DNA of 64,000 nt from Marinilabiliaceae bacterium UBA5488 (GTDB taxonomy: Bacteria > Bacteroidota > Bacteroidia > Bacteroidales > Marinilabiliaceae): assembly GCA_002427105.1 (NCBI GenBank), contig DIPM01000036.1:281503-345502 (forward strand), written 5' to 3'. Both the position numbers and the translations under genes were made by a program. Of the stretch, positions 8,094-17,672 are shown piece by piece. Below the pieces are notes generated by a model. The model did no database searches. It saw only the letters and a list, made by a program, of their open reading frames with translations, and was not told the DNA's origin. Within the stretch, counting starts at the first letter, position 1, and every line of letters starts with the position of its first letter.

Positions 8094-10688
8094 ATGAAAA
8101 TTACAAAAAGTGTAACTTTTGCAATACAAGTAATGCTTTTTTTGAGCATTTCTTGTATCGCAAGCGCGCAGGATTTTACCCGCACGGATTTTCGCGATGA
8201 AACCATTTATTTTGTTATGACCACCCGCTTTTATGACGGAGATCCCGACAATAATACTCATTGCTGGGACGGCAAAAGCCTAAATCAAGGTGATCCTGCA
8301 TGGCGGGGTGATTTCAAGGGTCTTATTGAAAAATTGGATTATATAAAGGCGCTTGGTTTTACGGCAGTGTGGATTACTCCTGTGGTTGAAAATGCCAGTG
8401 GCTATGACTATCACGGCTATCATGCCATGAATTTCAAAAAGGTTGATCCGCGGTATGAGTCAGAGGATGTTCTATTTCAAGATCTTATTGATGAGGTTCA
8501 TGCGAGGGACATGAAAATTGTGCTGGATGTTGTTTTTAATCATACAGGAAATTTTGGCGAAAGTTTTCTTTCTCCCATGTTTGAAAAAGACTACACAGCA
8601 GACTTGGCCGATGCGGAGGCATGCATGCTTAAGATTCCCGGAATCTTGCCAGATAATTATGACGAAATGACGCCCGGACAGCAGTATCAGGCTCGCCTGG
8701 CTCTTATGAAAAATACGGACGGTCAAAACCATGATAAGAATAATCATTTCCACCACTACGGGAACTTTAACTGGGATGATATTACTTCACAATGGGCTCA
8801 GATTGCCGGCGACTGTGTGGATTTAAATACTGAAAACCCTCTTGTTTACAATTATATTATTGAAGCTTATTCTCAATTTATAAAAATGGGAGTGGATGGC
8901 TTTCGTATTGATACAGGACGACATATTTCCCGCTTAGTCTTTAATAAGGTGTTTAATCCTGCATTTAAAGCAGCTGCGGAATCTGTTGGGAAGGATAATT
9001 TCTTCATGTTTGGCGAAATTTGTACAAGGGATAGGAATTACTGGTACAGGAATACACCTGCCATGTCAACTCCATTTTATACATGGAAGGATTCTAAAAG
9101 CTATCCCTGGAGTGAGGATGCTAACGAATATAAAAATACGGCAATATTTGCCGATAGTGGTTTTCCTTTTCTTAATCAACAATCGTGCATCGCCAACTAT
9201 AATGACAATGCAAGTGAAGGCAATCAGCCAAGCTCCAATAATGCTTTTTTGAATGGTAACGACTACCGCACTCCTGATTATTCTTTGCGCTCGGGTTTGG
9301 ATGTAATAGATTTTCCTATGCACTGGAATTTTGAAAATGCATATTCGGCATTTGGCGTAGCAACTAGTGGTGACCATGCTTATAATGACGCTACTTTTAA
9401 TGTGGTTTATGTTGATTCTCACGATTATTCTCCCGACGGAGCTCCTGAAGGGGAGCGTTTTGCTCAACCGCAAAGTACATGGGCCGAGAACCTTTCGCTT
9501 ATGTACACCTTCAGAGGGATTCCTTGTTTGTATTATGGCAGTGAAATAGAGTTTAAAAAGGGAAAGCCAATTGATAAGGGCCCAACTATTGCTTTGCGCG
9601 AATCAGGGCGTGCCTATTTTGGAGGATATATTGAAGGAGATCTTGCGGTAAATGATTTTGCCGATTACGAGAATGCCAGCGGCAATGTAGCAGTTAGCTT
9701 AAAACATCCTCTTTCTTTGCATATTCAGCGCTTGAGCCAAATTAGAATGGCAGTTCCTGCACTGCGTAAAGGTCAGTATTCAACGGCAAATATTAATGCC
9801 TCCGGTATCGCTTTTAAAAGAAGGTATGTAGATGCAAACACCGACAGTTATGCTCTTGTTGCTATCTCGGGTAGCGCGACTTTTTCCAATATTTTGAATG
9901 GAACTTATACTGATGTTGTTAGCGGTGATGTAAAACAGGTGAGCAATAATACCCTTAGCGCTACTCTTAATGGGAAGGGCAATATCAGGGTTTACGTGCT
10001 TAGTACATCCAAAACTCCGGCACCGGGGAAGGTTGGTAAAGACGGGAAATATATCTATGCCTCTTCTCCTGTTAATATTGAGCAAGGCGCTTACCCCGAT
10101 GAAACAGAGCCTCTTCTGGAAGAAGTGCCCACTCCTGTAGATCCGGGTGAAGTTACTGAGCCGGTGCTTCTTCACGGAGAACAAGCCATCTTCTTTGAAA
10201 AACCCGCTAATTGGGGCAGCCTGATTAATTCGTATATCTACTATGAAGACAATGGAGCAAAGATGATAACCAAGGCCTGGCCCGGTGATAGGATGCAAAG
10301 TCTTGGCGGCGGGGTGTATAAGTTCGTTTTAGAGGGCAGCATTAACAATTGGAAGGTCTTGTTTAATGACGGTGGGGGCAATCAGGCGCCTGCAAGTATA
10401 GGCTTTGATGTGGTTAATGGCGGATATTACAAAGCCGGCGGTTTGGATCATACCCTGAATGAAACTCTCCCAACAGGAGCAGCCGAGCCTGAGTTGTTGA
10501 GCACTATACGTTTTTACTCAAGCAATGGGGTACTCTATGCAGAGAGCGGTATAACCAGGGAGCTAAGCTTGTATTCAATTAGCGTCGTTGTGGTTTGCCA
10601 TTTGAAAATTAACGTAGGAAAAAATTCTTATGAGGGCATTCCTAAAGGAATATATATAGCTGACAGGCAGAAAATTATTATTCACTAA
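8094..10688 (+). CDS. Secreted GH13 alpha-amylase with C-terminal CBM26
   Basis: Extracellular or surface starch hydrolase. A signal peptide ends near SCIASAQ. The GH13 regions are all visible: DVVFNH near residue 143, GFRIDTGRH near 270 with the Asp nucleophile, FMFGEI near 307 with the Glu acid/base, and YVDSHD near 440. A beta-sandwich C-domain follows, then a CBM26 module at about residues 695-800 (FFEKPANWGSLINSYIYYED ... AWPGD). The last 50 residues (ending LPKGIYIADRQ-like, GIYIADRQKIIIH) resemble the terminal beta-domain attached to many secreted Bacteroidota proteins. It is probably co-transcribed with the truncated CBM26 protein and ends at a strong terminator. Confidence 0.92.
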   Translation: MKITKSVTFAIQVMLFLSISCIASAQDFTRTDFRDETIYFVMTTRFYDGDPDNNTHCWDGKSLNQGDPAWRGDFKGLIEKLDYIKALGFTAVWITPVVENASGYDYHGYHAMNFKKVDPRYESEDVLFQDLIDEVHARDMKIVLDVVFNHTGNFGESFLSPMFEKDYTADLADAEACMLKIPGILPDNYDEMTPGQQYQARLALMKNTDGQNHDKNNHFHHYGNFNWDDITSQWAQIAGDCVDLNTENPLVYNYIIEAYSQFIKMGVDGFRIDTGRHISRLVFNKVFNPAFKAAAESVGKDNFFMFGEICTRDRNYWYRNTPAMSTPFYTWKDSKSYPWSEDANEYKNTAIFADSGFPFLNQQSCIANYNDNASEGNQPSSNNAFLNGNDYRTPDYSLRSGLDVIDFPMHWNFENAYSAFGVATSGDHAYNDATFNVVYVDSHDYSPDGAPEGERFAQPQSTWAENLSLMYTFRGIPCLYYGSEIEFKKGKPIDKGPTIALRESGRAYFGGYIEGDLAVNDFADYENASGNVAVSLKHPLSLHIQRLSQIRMAVPALRKGQYSTANINASGIAFKRRYVDANTDSYALVAISGSATFSNILNGTYTDVVSGDVKQVSNNTLSATLNGKGNIRVYVLSTSKTPAPGKVGKDGKYIYASSPVNIEQGAYPDETEPLLEEVPTPVDPGEVTEPVLLHGEQAIFFEKPANWGSLINSYIYYEDNGAKMITKAWPGDRMQSLGGGVYKFVLEGSINNWKVLFNDGGGNQAPASIGFDVVNGGYYKAGGLDHTLNETLPTGAAEPELLSTIRFYSSNGVLYAESGITRELSLYSISVVVVCHLKINVGKNSYEGIPKGIYIADRQKIIIH

Positions 10689-10690
10689 AA

Positions 10691-10736
10691 AAAACACATT
10701 CAACTGTCTGTTCGGGCAGTTGAATGTGTTTTTCTT
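10691..10736. terminator. Bidirectional terminator between amylase and alkaline phosphatase
   Basis: AAAACACATTCAACTG (10691-10706) pairs perfectly with CAGTTGAATGTGTTTT (10717-10732). The stem can extend inwards with G-U pairs, and U-runs are present on both strands. It sits between two convergent genes and can serve both. Confidence 0.9.
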
Positions 10737-10763
10737 ATATCAAAAGTCCTTCCTATTTCGGGT

Positions 10764-11909
10764 TTAAAAACCAAATGCTTCTACCATCTTAACGAAAAGA
10801 TCAGTATTTTTATAGATGCCAATAAAAGCTTCGGCACCGGGGCCGTAGGCAAAAACCGGCACCATTATGCCTGTATGATCATCCGTTGTGTATTTGGCGC
10901 TAAGCGTACCCTTGGATATATCACCATTATCGATTGACATTCCACCCGTTTCGTGGTCGGCAGTTACTATCACAAGGGTTTTCTTATTATTGGCAGCAAA
11001 GGTTAAGGCCTTACCTACGGCTCGGTCAAAGTCAAGGGTCTCATGGACTATGTAAGTTGTGTTGTTGGCATGACCTCCCCAGTCTATTTGAGAACCTTCA
11101 ACCATAAGGAAGAAGCCCTCCTTGTTGCTTTGAAGAACTTCAATAGCCTTTTGAGTGGCATCGGGAAGTAGATTACCGCGCTCGGGGTAAACTTCGTTAT
11201 GGATTGCTGCGGTAAGGATGGCCATTGGTCCTGTCTTAACTGATGCAGCCTCTTCTAAAGAGCTAAAAACCCGGTAATTGTTTTGGCTAAGTTCTTCCAA
11301 CAAGTTTCTTCCATCTTCGCGGCTTGTAAAATGTTCCTTTCCCCCTCCGATAAAAAGGTCTATGCCACTGTCTAAGAAGTCCCCGGCTATATCTTCATAC
11401 ATTCCTCTGTCGGGCTGATTGGCTACAAAAGATGCAGGTGTTGCATGAGTGATTGCTGAGGTGGAAACCAGACCTGTCGCTTTATTGTTGTCCTCACTGA
11501 TGTAAAGGATGGATTTGAGAACTTTGCCATCCTGGTCAATAGCTATGACTCCATTATTTACACGCACTCCCGTGGCTATTGCAGTTCCTGCAGCTGCCGA
11601 ATCGGTAATGTAATCGTCGGCGCTTTGAGTTTGCATAAAGCCTATATGCTTCATATAATTCAGATTCAGTTGCCCCTTGTTGGCTGTAAGGGCTGAGTAA
11701 ACCTGTGCCACTCCCATGCCGTCGCCAATAAGCAGAATTATATTCTTAGGACGTTTTTTGAATTTTACCGACTCAGGAAGCGCTACCGGCTTATGGGGCG
11801 AGGGGTTTTCAAAACTGAAATTGGGATCCGGGTTTTTGTAGTCTTCCTGTCCATAAGCTTTAATGGTTAATGAAAGGATTAATAGTAATGTAAGAGATAG
11901 AAATTTCAT
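10764..11909 (-). CDS. phoA: Alkaline phosphatase (PhoA type), periplasmic
   Basis: A phosphomonoesterase of 381 residues with an N-terminal signal peptide (to about AYGQ). Metal- and substrate-binding motifs are present: ILLIGDGMGVAQVY near residue 60, DSAAAGTAIATG near 105 with the Ser nucleophile, QIDWGGHANN near 275, and TADHETGGMS near 320. The two-metal site appears complete. It stands alone between convergent amylase and divergent zupT, so it is probably a monocistronic phosphate-scavenging gene. No Pho box could be recognised. Confidence 0.92.
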   Translation of the reverse strand: MKFLSLTLLLILSLTIKAYGQEDYKNPDPNFSFENPSPHKPVALPESVKFKKRPKNIILLIGDGMGVAQVYSALTANKGQLNLNYMKHIGFMQTQSADDYITDSAAAGTAIATGVRVNNGVIAIDQDGKVLKSILYISEDNNKATGLVSTSAITHATPASFVANQPDRGMYEDIAGDFLDSGIDLFIGGGKEHFTSREDGRNLLEELSQNNYRVFSSLEEAASVKTGPMAILTAAIHNEVYPERGNLLPDATQKAIEVLQSNKEGFFLMVEGSQIDWGGHANNTTYIVHETLDFDRAVGKALTFAANNKKTLVIVTADHETGGMSIDNGDISKGTLSAKYTTDDHTGIMVPVFAYGPGAEAFIGIYKNTDLFVKMVEAFGF

Positions 11910-12225
11910 TTTTGCAGTATTTATTTTTATTTAATTCATGCGGAAAACTTTTCCATGCATTTAAGTAACTCCTACAAAGAACATGAAAGTAATTGAATTG
12001 TTTGCAAACTCAAAATTAAGAAATCTGTAAATCGTAGCTGCCAGAGCTCATTCTCATGTTTTTTCATAGATAATCGAGAAAAAACCGATTATCTATGCAA
12101 AAATACTATTTTTGACTTAAGAGCCTAAGTTGTTTTTGATAATAGAAGATTAATTTTGTAAGGAGAACTTTCGCGTGGATAATTTGTTTATGAACGTAAT
12201 AAAAAGTAGCATATTCGATTAAGAA
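11910..12225. other. Divergent intergenic region between alkaline phosphatase and zupT
   Basis: This stretch holds no convincing gene. It contains a perfect 12-bp inverted repeat (listed separately) and two TAATTTTG boxes: 12151-12158 facing zupT, and 12011-12018 on the minus strand facing the phosphatase. Neither has a clear TTTG element at the proper distance. A 15-codon frame (GTG 12175 to TAA 12222), preceded by AGGAG, ends three bases before zupT. Confidence 0.4.
12065..12097. repeat. Perfect 12-bp inverted repeat, possible regulator site
   Basis: CATAGATAATCG (12065-12076) and CGATTATCTATG (12086-12097) are exact reverse complements, separated by nine A-rich bases. The right arm is not followed by a U-run, so it is not a standard terminator. 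Its place between two divergent metal-related genes suggests a protein-binding site or an mRNA hairpin. Confidence 0.6.
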
Positions 12226-13044
12226 ATGGAATTGAACACTGTTTTATTTGCATTTGGCTTGACTCTGTTTGCCGGTTTGTCAACAGGTATTGGCAGTGCA
12301 ATGGCCTTTTTTGCAAAACGCACCAACACCAAATTTTTGTCAATATCCTTGGGATTCTCGGCAGGGGTGATGATTTACGTCTCTTTTGTCGAGATATTTT
12401 TTAAAGCCAGGACTGAGCTTACCGACGCTCTGGGTGATAAGCCCGGTACATGGCTTACTGTTACAGCTTTTTTTGGAGGTATCTTGCTTATCGCACTTAT
12501 TGACAAGCTTATCCCTAAGAGTCGCAACCCCCACGAAATAGCCATGGTGGAGGATATGACGGAAGAACAGAGGGAAAAAACGATTAAGGAGAAAAAGCTG
12601 ATGCGTATGGGAGTGATGACTGCCCTGGCATTAGCTATACACAACTTCCCGGAAGGACTGGCTACATTTACCGCTGCTATTGCAGATCCAAACCTGGGGA
12701 TAGCAATTGCCGTGGCTATTGCTATTCACAATATTCCCGAGGGCATAGCCGTTTCGGTTCCTATTTACTACGCCACCGGAAGTAAGCGCAAAGCTTTTCG
12801 CTACAGCTTTTTATCCGGACTTGCTGAGCCCATTGGAGCCTTAGTGGGTTATGCCTTGCTGATGCCATTTATGGGGCCTGTGCTATTTGGGATTGTGTTT
12901 GCAGCCGTGGCAGGTATCATGGTTTTTATCAGCCTGGATGAATTGCTGCCTGCTGCCCGTGAGTTTGGTGAGCATCACCTTTCAATTTACGGTATGGTTT
13001 TAGGAATGGTGGTGATGGCTTTAAGTTTGTTATTATTTATGTGA
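12226..13044 (+). CDS. zupT: ZIP-family divalent metal transporter (ZupT)
   Basis: An inner-membrane importer for zinc and related divalent metals. The 272-residue protein has about eight hydrophobic segments. The paired metal-binding motifs HNFPEG (near residue 138) and HNIPEG (near 167) on helices 4 and 5 are characteristic of the ZupT/GufA branch. A charged loop (about residues 95-125) lies between helices 3 and 4, as usual. ATG 12226 gives the standard start just before the first helix. Confidence 0.93.
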   Translation: MELNTVLFAFGLTLFAGLSTGIGSAMAFFAKRTNTKFLSISLGFSAGVMIYVSFVEIFFKARTELTDALGDKPGTWLTVTAFFGGILLIALIDKLIPKSRNPHEIAMVEDMTEEQREKTIKEKKLMRMGVMTALALAIHNFPEGLATFTAAIADPNLGIAIAVAIAIHNIPEGIAVSVPIYYATGSKRKAFRYSFLSGLAEPIGALVGYALLMPFMGPVLFGIVFAAVAGIMVFISLDELLPAAREFGEHHLSIYGMVLGMVVMALSLLLFM

Positions 13045-13097
13045 AACAACTGATTTTTTCGGGCTGCTACTTATAAGCAGTCTAGCTTAATCGAAAT

Positions 13098-13742
13098 ATG
13101 AGAAGGACTGAACGCTTCACGAAAGTGCTGGCCTGGTTTCAGGAAAATATGCCGGAGGCAAAAACTGAGCTGGATTACAGAGACCCTTACGAATTGTTGG
13201 TAGCTGTTATCCTGTCGGCTCAATGTACCGATAAGCGCGTTAACCAGATTACTCCCCGCTTTTTTGAGAGGTTTCCGAGCGCCGGGATATTGGCCCGTGC
13301 CGAGATTGCTGAGGTGTTCGAGTATATCCGCACTTGCAGTTATCCCAACAATAAGAGCAAGAGCCTCGTTGGAATGGCTCAGAAGCTGACGGACGAGTTT
13401 AAGGGAGTTGTTCCATCTGATGTGGATGAGCTCCAAAAGCTGCCCGGGGTGGGCAGGAAGACGGCTAATGTAATTGCTTCGGTGGTATATAACAAGCCGG
13501 CAATGGCTGTCGATACCCATGTGTTTAGGGTAGCAGCAAGAATAGGTCTGACCCAAAAGGCCAAAACTCCGCTTGATGCGGAGCGGCAATTGGTGAAATA
13601 CATACCTGAAAACCTGCTATCAATTGCTCATCACTGGCTTATTCTTCATGGTCGTTACATCTGCCTGGCTCGTAAGCCTAAATGCCCCGAATGTGGTCTA
13701 AAAGATTTTTGTGAGTATTACAAAACGAACTTTGACTCTTAG
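13098..13742 (+). CDS. nth: Endonuclease III, base-excision repair DNA glycosylase/AP lyase
   Basis: Removes oxidised pyrimidines and cleaves at abasic sites. Visible motifs are LLVAVILSAQCTDKRVN near residue 35, the helix-hairpin-helix LQKLPGVGRKTANVI with the catalytic Lys near 120, AVDTHVFRVAARIG with the catalytic Asp near 138, and the C-terminal 4Fe-4S cluster with C-X6-C-X2-C-X5-C spacing (CLARKPKCPECGLKDFC). Length of 214 is typical. It stands 54 bp after zupT and converges on the broken antiporter. Confidence 0.96.
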   Translation: MRRTERFTKVLAWFQENMPEAKTELDYRDPYELLVAVILSAQCTDKRVNQITPRFFERFPSAGILARAEIAEVFEYIRTCSYPNNKSKSLVGMAQKLTDEFKGVVPSDVDELQKLPGVGRKTANVIASVVYNKPAMAVDTHVFRVAARIGLTQKAKTPLDAERQLVKYIPENLLSIAHHWLILHGRYICLARKPKCPECGLKDFCEYYKTNFDS

Positions 13743-13747
13743 TGTGG

Positions 13748-15478
13748 CTAAGATTCTTTTATTATTAAGGCTGAGGGAATAATGGGAAGCCAGGTGCTTT
13801 TAGAATCTATAAGATTTTTCCAACTGTCAATGCTTATTATCATTAAGTCCTGACGATTAAAGAATTCTTTATCGATGATTTTTTCACTTAGTACGCTTAT
13901 GTTATTTGGCGCCTTTTGTTCAATAGTCCTTATCCTTTCTTTTAGCGCCGGACTATTTTTTATCTTTGAATTTGCATCTAAGATAACAATTTGAGAGTCG
14001 GAATTATTGATAAGCTTTTGCGCATAGTCAATTAAAAAGCCATCATTTTCTTCAAATATTGGAAGAAACACTTTATCTGTCTTTGAAAAGTTTTTGTCGA
14101 TTAGCACCCCAACCGGTATTTTACTTTTGTTTAAAATATTTCGGGTTCGCTCATCTAAGGGAGAACTTTCAAAGATACTTTCTCCGGCTTTAACCTTATT
14201 AATTAATTTGCCCGGATTTATTAAGCGGGTGGTAAATCCCAAAATCCTTCCAAACAAGCTCCCTTCAAATATTGATTGTCCTAAACCTATTAGCAAGAGG
14301 TCATACTCGCCTTTGTTGGCTACTTCTGTGATGTCTGAGTCGATATCGTTAGAAGCCTTAAATTATGGGTCGTTAAGCAAGCCAATTTCAGTTCTTAAAC
14401 CCGTATAGACGAAAAATAGGGGTAGTAATAACACAAGGGCGACATCTTCAACTTTTTCTATAAAAATGCTTCTGAACCTTTCATTATCAGGCATAATTGC
14501 CCCTGCCATAAAAGCTCCGAAGAGGGCATGAATTCCAATTACTTCAGTAGCCCACGCAGACATAATTTAGGTGAGAAAGAAAATAGCTACTATTGACTTA
14601 CTTAAGCTTTCCTTGGTTTGATATAGATTTCCAATTCTGGCAAGAAAAGGACGAATTACTTTAATCATGATAAACACATATATCGCCGCAAGGACGATTA
14701 TATACAATGCGCTTACAAAAGAGCCCGCTTTTACTATCGCAATTACAGCTGCAAGCAGGCACCACGCAGTAATATCGTCTGCAGCAGCACAGGTGATTAC
14801 AATTGTGCCTAATCTGGTTTTGTTTATACCCCTCTCCTGAACTATCCTTGCTAATACAGGAAAGGCAGTAATACTTAAGGCAATACCAATGAAAAGGGCA
14901 AAAGATGAAAATTGAACTCCGGCCGGTGCAAAAGACTCATAAATATAGTATGCTAAGCCCATACCCAAGGTGAAGGGGATGATGATACTGGCATGACTGA
15001 TTACAACAGCGTCGTGAGCCTTGGTCCTCAAGATTCTTAAATCTAATTCCATCCCCACTACAAACATAAATAATATAAGTCCTATCTGACTTAAGAAGTG
15101 AAGGTTACCCAATGAAGCTACGGGGAATAGGGTGGCGGAAATATCAGGAAAGTGCATTCCTAAAAATGAAGGTCCCAGCAGAATCCCTGCAACAATTTCT
15201 CCGATAACAGATGGTTGTCTTATCTTACGGCATAGCCATCCGAAAAATCGGGCAACAATTATTATAGTTATGATTTGTGCTAAAAGAATAGCAAGAGGAT
15301 GTTCTAAATTATGGGCTAAGGAGTTAATAAATTCCTGCCATTGAGTATTGCCGTTTTTCGGCATAATAATATCCCTTCCGATTTCTAATTTTGTACCAAA
15401 TAATACAATCCAATACATTAATGCGGCAAATCCACCGATTATACTATGGTAAAAAACAGTATTCTTAAATTTTAGCAT
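13748..15478 (-). pseudogene. Inactivated CPA2-family cation/proton antiporter (KefB/NapA-like)
   Basis: One minus-strand frame encodes a CPA2 antiporter interrupted twice. From 15478 there are about ten membrane helices of the exchanger domain (GIALSITAFPVLARIVQERG). A TAA at 14567-14569 then falls where related proteins read L-SAWATE. The frame resumes with MSAWATEVIGIHALFGAFMAGAIMP and runs to a second TAA at 14363-14365, right after TGLRTEIGLLNDP. Beyond it the same frame continues straight into a C-terminal UspA-like regulatory domain (GEYDLLLIGLGQSIFEGSLFG ...), so the last helices are missing. Two stops plus a deletion make the gene non-functional. Confidence 0.88.
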
Positions 15479-15875
15479 ATCCTTTCTTGTTATTTGTATG
15501 GCAGCATGATTATTTAGCTGAGCCCTTCATGTCGAAGAAGTTGATGCTCGAAATATTATATTTCTAAATCTATATTTTTGGGTTCTTGCTTACAGCGCTA
15601 TTCATTCATTATTACCCTGAATAACTCGCTGCCAGAGGGTGGAGTAATCACATTTGATGGTTTCAATATCTTTATTTCTAAATCCTTGATTTACAGTAAC
15701 AGCAGCGGCTCCTAAAGGTTCGGCGGTAATAGCCATTTCTACTGCGACTTTCCCTTGGGTTATACTACCGTCAGATCTGACAGACTCCAGAGAAATAAAG
15801 GAAGCAGGCAATTCATGCCTTTATTTTCTTTAAAAACATCTCACGGTAATTTGCAAGCCGAAGCATCAATGCCGA
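15479..15875. other. Region between broken antiporter and nucleotidyltransferase with one doubtful small ORF
   Basis: It holds one minus-strand frame, 15602-15811 (69 codons), with phrases FISLESVRSDGSIT and AAAVTVNQGFRNKDI. These recall the target-recognition domain of type I restriction specificity subunits (HsdS), which often show ISL..I..DG.I and NQGF. The match is by eye and weak, and the piece is much shorter than such a domain. No promoter or partner gene is visible, so it may be a remnant. Nothing else was recognised. Confidence 0.25.
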
Positions 15876-16778
15876 TCACCCCCATAATCCATTTTTGGGA
15901 TATACACCACTTGCATGAAGCTCATCAAGAGCTGCCTTAACCAGTGGTTTGTCTTCCTGATAGGTAACCCCAAACCATTGGGCTGGAGTGGAAATAATCT
16001 TTACTTTGGCTGTCCCGGCTTGAACCATATCGTTGGCTGGAACATTATAATAGTATTCCGACTTTAATTCCGAGCCTCTTTTTTTTAGGAATTCTATAAA
16101 ACCATTTTCCAGATGAGTGAAAAACTCGGGCTTGAAAATCCAGAAATTCATCGAAACGGGCTCTTCTCCGCTTAGCTCTTCCTTGTAATCATCTTCGTAA
16201 AAGAATATTTTGTCTCCTTCTTTTCCAATTTTGGTACGCTCGATAACAGAAGTCATATAGTTGTCAGAATCTGATGCACATACTCCGCGCGACACTGTCC
16301 CATGTTCTGATAAAGTGTTTTTCAGAGCATAGCCTATCATCGCGTACTCACTATTATTCTTGCTGTTTTGTATAAACCCAAAGGCCTGTGCGTATGAATC
16401 CTTGCCGTAATAATCGTCGGCATTGATAATTGCAAAGGGAGTATCTATCTCCTCTTTCGCCATAAGCATTGCATGACCTGTTCCCCAGGGCTTTTGACGA
16501 CCTTCCGGAACGCTAAAACCTGCCGGAATTTTTTCTATGCTTTGATTCACGTAGGCTGTTTCTATTTTGCCCTTCAGGCGAGGCTCAAACCTGTCTTTAA
16601 AGGCCTGGGCGAAATCTTCACGAATTACAAATACAACCTTGCCAAAGCCGGCTCTGATTGCATCGAAAACAGAATAGTCGATAATCGATTCGCCCGAGGG
16701 ACCAAGCTCATCCATTTGTTTTAGGCCTCCATAGCGACTGCCCATGCCGGCTGCAAGAATAAGTAGTGTAGGTTTCAT
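15876..16778 (-). CDS. Sugar-phosphate nucleotidyltransferase family protein
   Basis: Cytoplasmic NTP-transferase-fold protein of about 300 residues. The N-terminus LLILAAGMGSRYGGLKQMDELGPSGE is the nucleotide-binding loop of sugar nucleotidyltransferases, and a metal-binding type motif AIINADDYYG lies near residue 105. The start at 16778 (MKPTLLILAAG) is chosen because the fold starts there; the frame also runs 20 codons further upstream. The exact sugar and nucleotide cannot be told. It precedes no sugar-pathway genes, although a WaaP-like kinase lies upstream on the same strand. Confidence 0.85.
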   Translation of the reverse strand: MKPTLLILAAGMGSRYGGLKQMDELGPSGESIIDYSVFDAIRAGFGKVVFVIREDFAQAFKDRFEPRLKGKIETAYVNQSIEKIPAGFSVPEGRQKPWGTGHAMLMAKEEIDTPFAIINADDYYGKDSYAQAFGFIQNSKNNSEYAMIGYALKNTLSEHGTVSRGVCASDSDNYMTSVIERTKIGKEGDKIFFYEDDYKEELSGEEPVSMNFWIFKPEFFTHLENGFIEFLKKRGSELKSEYYYNVPANDMVQAGTAKVKIISTPAQWFGVTYQEDKPLVKAALDELHASGVYPKNGLWG

Positions 16779-16901
16779 TATAGTTGTGTTTTTATTTTTT
16801 TTCAGATACAAAAATGCAACTATTCTCAAACTATTCAAAGCAGCATCACGGATTCTTAAGGCGTAAAGGTGTTCTATACTTTTAGGCTATATCCTGCTTG
16901 A

Positions 16902-17672
16902 CTAATGTGTCGGTATAAGGTGTTTAAAGGGTTTTGTAATGGCCTTGCGCAATGAGCGCAGGGTTTGAAAACGTAGCTTGTAAAAGCTTAATTGAATAAT
17001 GCCCCAGAAAGGATTTTTATTTTTGGCTTCCGCATAATAGTTTGCCAACATCGACATCTCTATAGGACTTCCACCTAAACGCCTGAGATTGGCAAAGCCT
17101 CGGCGCCTCAATTTTTTGCGATTGAAACGCATACGGTTGGTATCGACCAGACTAAAGTGCCACCTTTCGGCGTGAGGTCTTACCAATATGTTACCCTGGC
17201 CCAGATCGAGATGTTCAACTCCTTTGAGATGCAGTTGTTCCCACGCATAGTGTGCAAAGTCGCGAATTATTTCCTCTCTGGCTGCCAGGTCTTTGCCAAA
17301 CACGCCTTCGAACGTAAAGGCATGCTCCTGATACAACGAGATATAATAGCTGTGGGTGATAAAGCCAAAGCGGTCACGGAATTCAAGCCATGCGATGGGC
17401 TCAGGTGTTTCTATGCCCAGCTTAAGCAGCTTTTCGGAGTTTATGAAGCTTCGTTGCGCCTTACTTTTACGCAGCCACGCATATACGAACTTATTGATGA
17501 TATTGGGCCTGCCAAAAGACTTGACGCACAAACGCAGCCGGTCAATTTCAATAATCTTGATTTCGTTTCGTATTTTATAAATGGTAGTACCTTCTTTGTG
17601 GAACCAGGTTTTTATGTCACGAAATTCCTTAATTAAGGACTTATACTCGGGATTAATATTGTAATGCAACAT
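16902..17672 (-). CDS. WaaP/Kdo-kinase-like lipopolysaccharide kinase
   Basis: A small protein-kinase-fold enzyme of 256 residues. The catalytic loop appears as HLDLGQGNILV (about residues 154-164; H-x-D-x4-N) and the metal-binding Asp as LVDTNRMRF. The Lys- and Arg-rich C-terminus suggests contact with the inner membrane. Members phosphorylate Kdo or heptose in the lipopolysaccharide core. A box TATATTTG on the minus strand (17695-17702) lies about 23 bp before the start and fits a Bacteroidota -7 element. Confidence 0.8.
   Translation of the reverse strand: MLHYNINPEYKSLIKEFRDIKTWFHKEGTTIYKIRNEIKIIEIDRLRLCVKSFGRPNIINKFVYAWLRKSKAQRSFINSEKLLKLGIETPEPIAWLEFRDRFGFITHSYYISLYQEHAFTFEGVFGKDLAAREEIIRDFAHYAWEQLHLKGVEHLDLGQGNILVRPHAERWHFSLVDTNRMRFNRKKLRRRGFANLRRLGGSPIEMSMLANYYAEAKNKNPFWGIIQLSFYKLRFQTLRSLRKAITKPFKHLIPTH

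Noticed and set aside
13071..13589. Minus-strand frame of 172 codons opposite nth
   Set aside because: nth on the plus strand has the catalytic Lys and Asp and the 4Fe-4S cysteines. The antisense frame is a by-product of its codon use.
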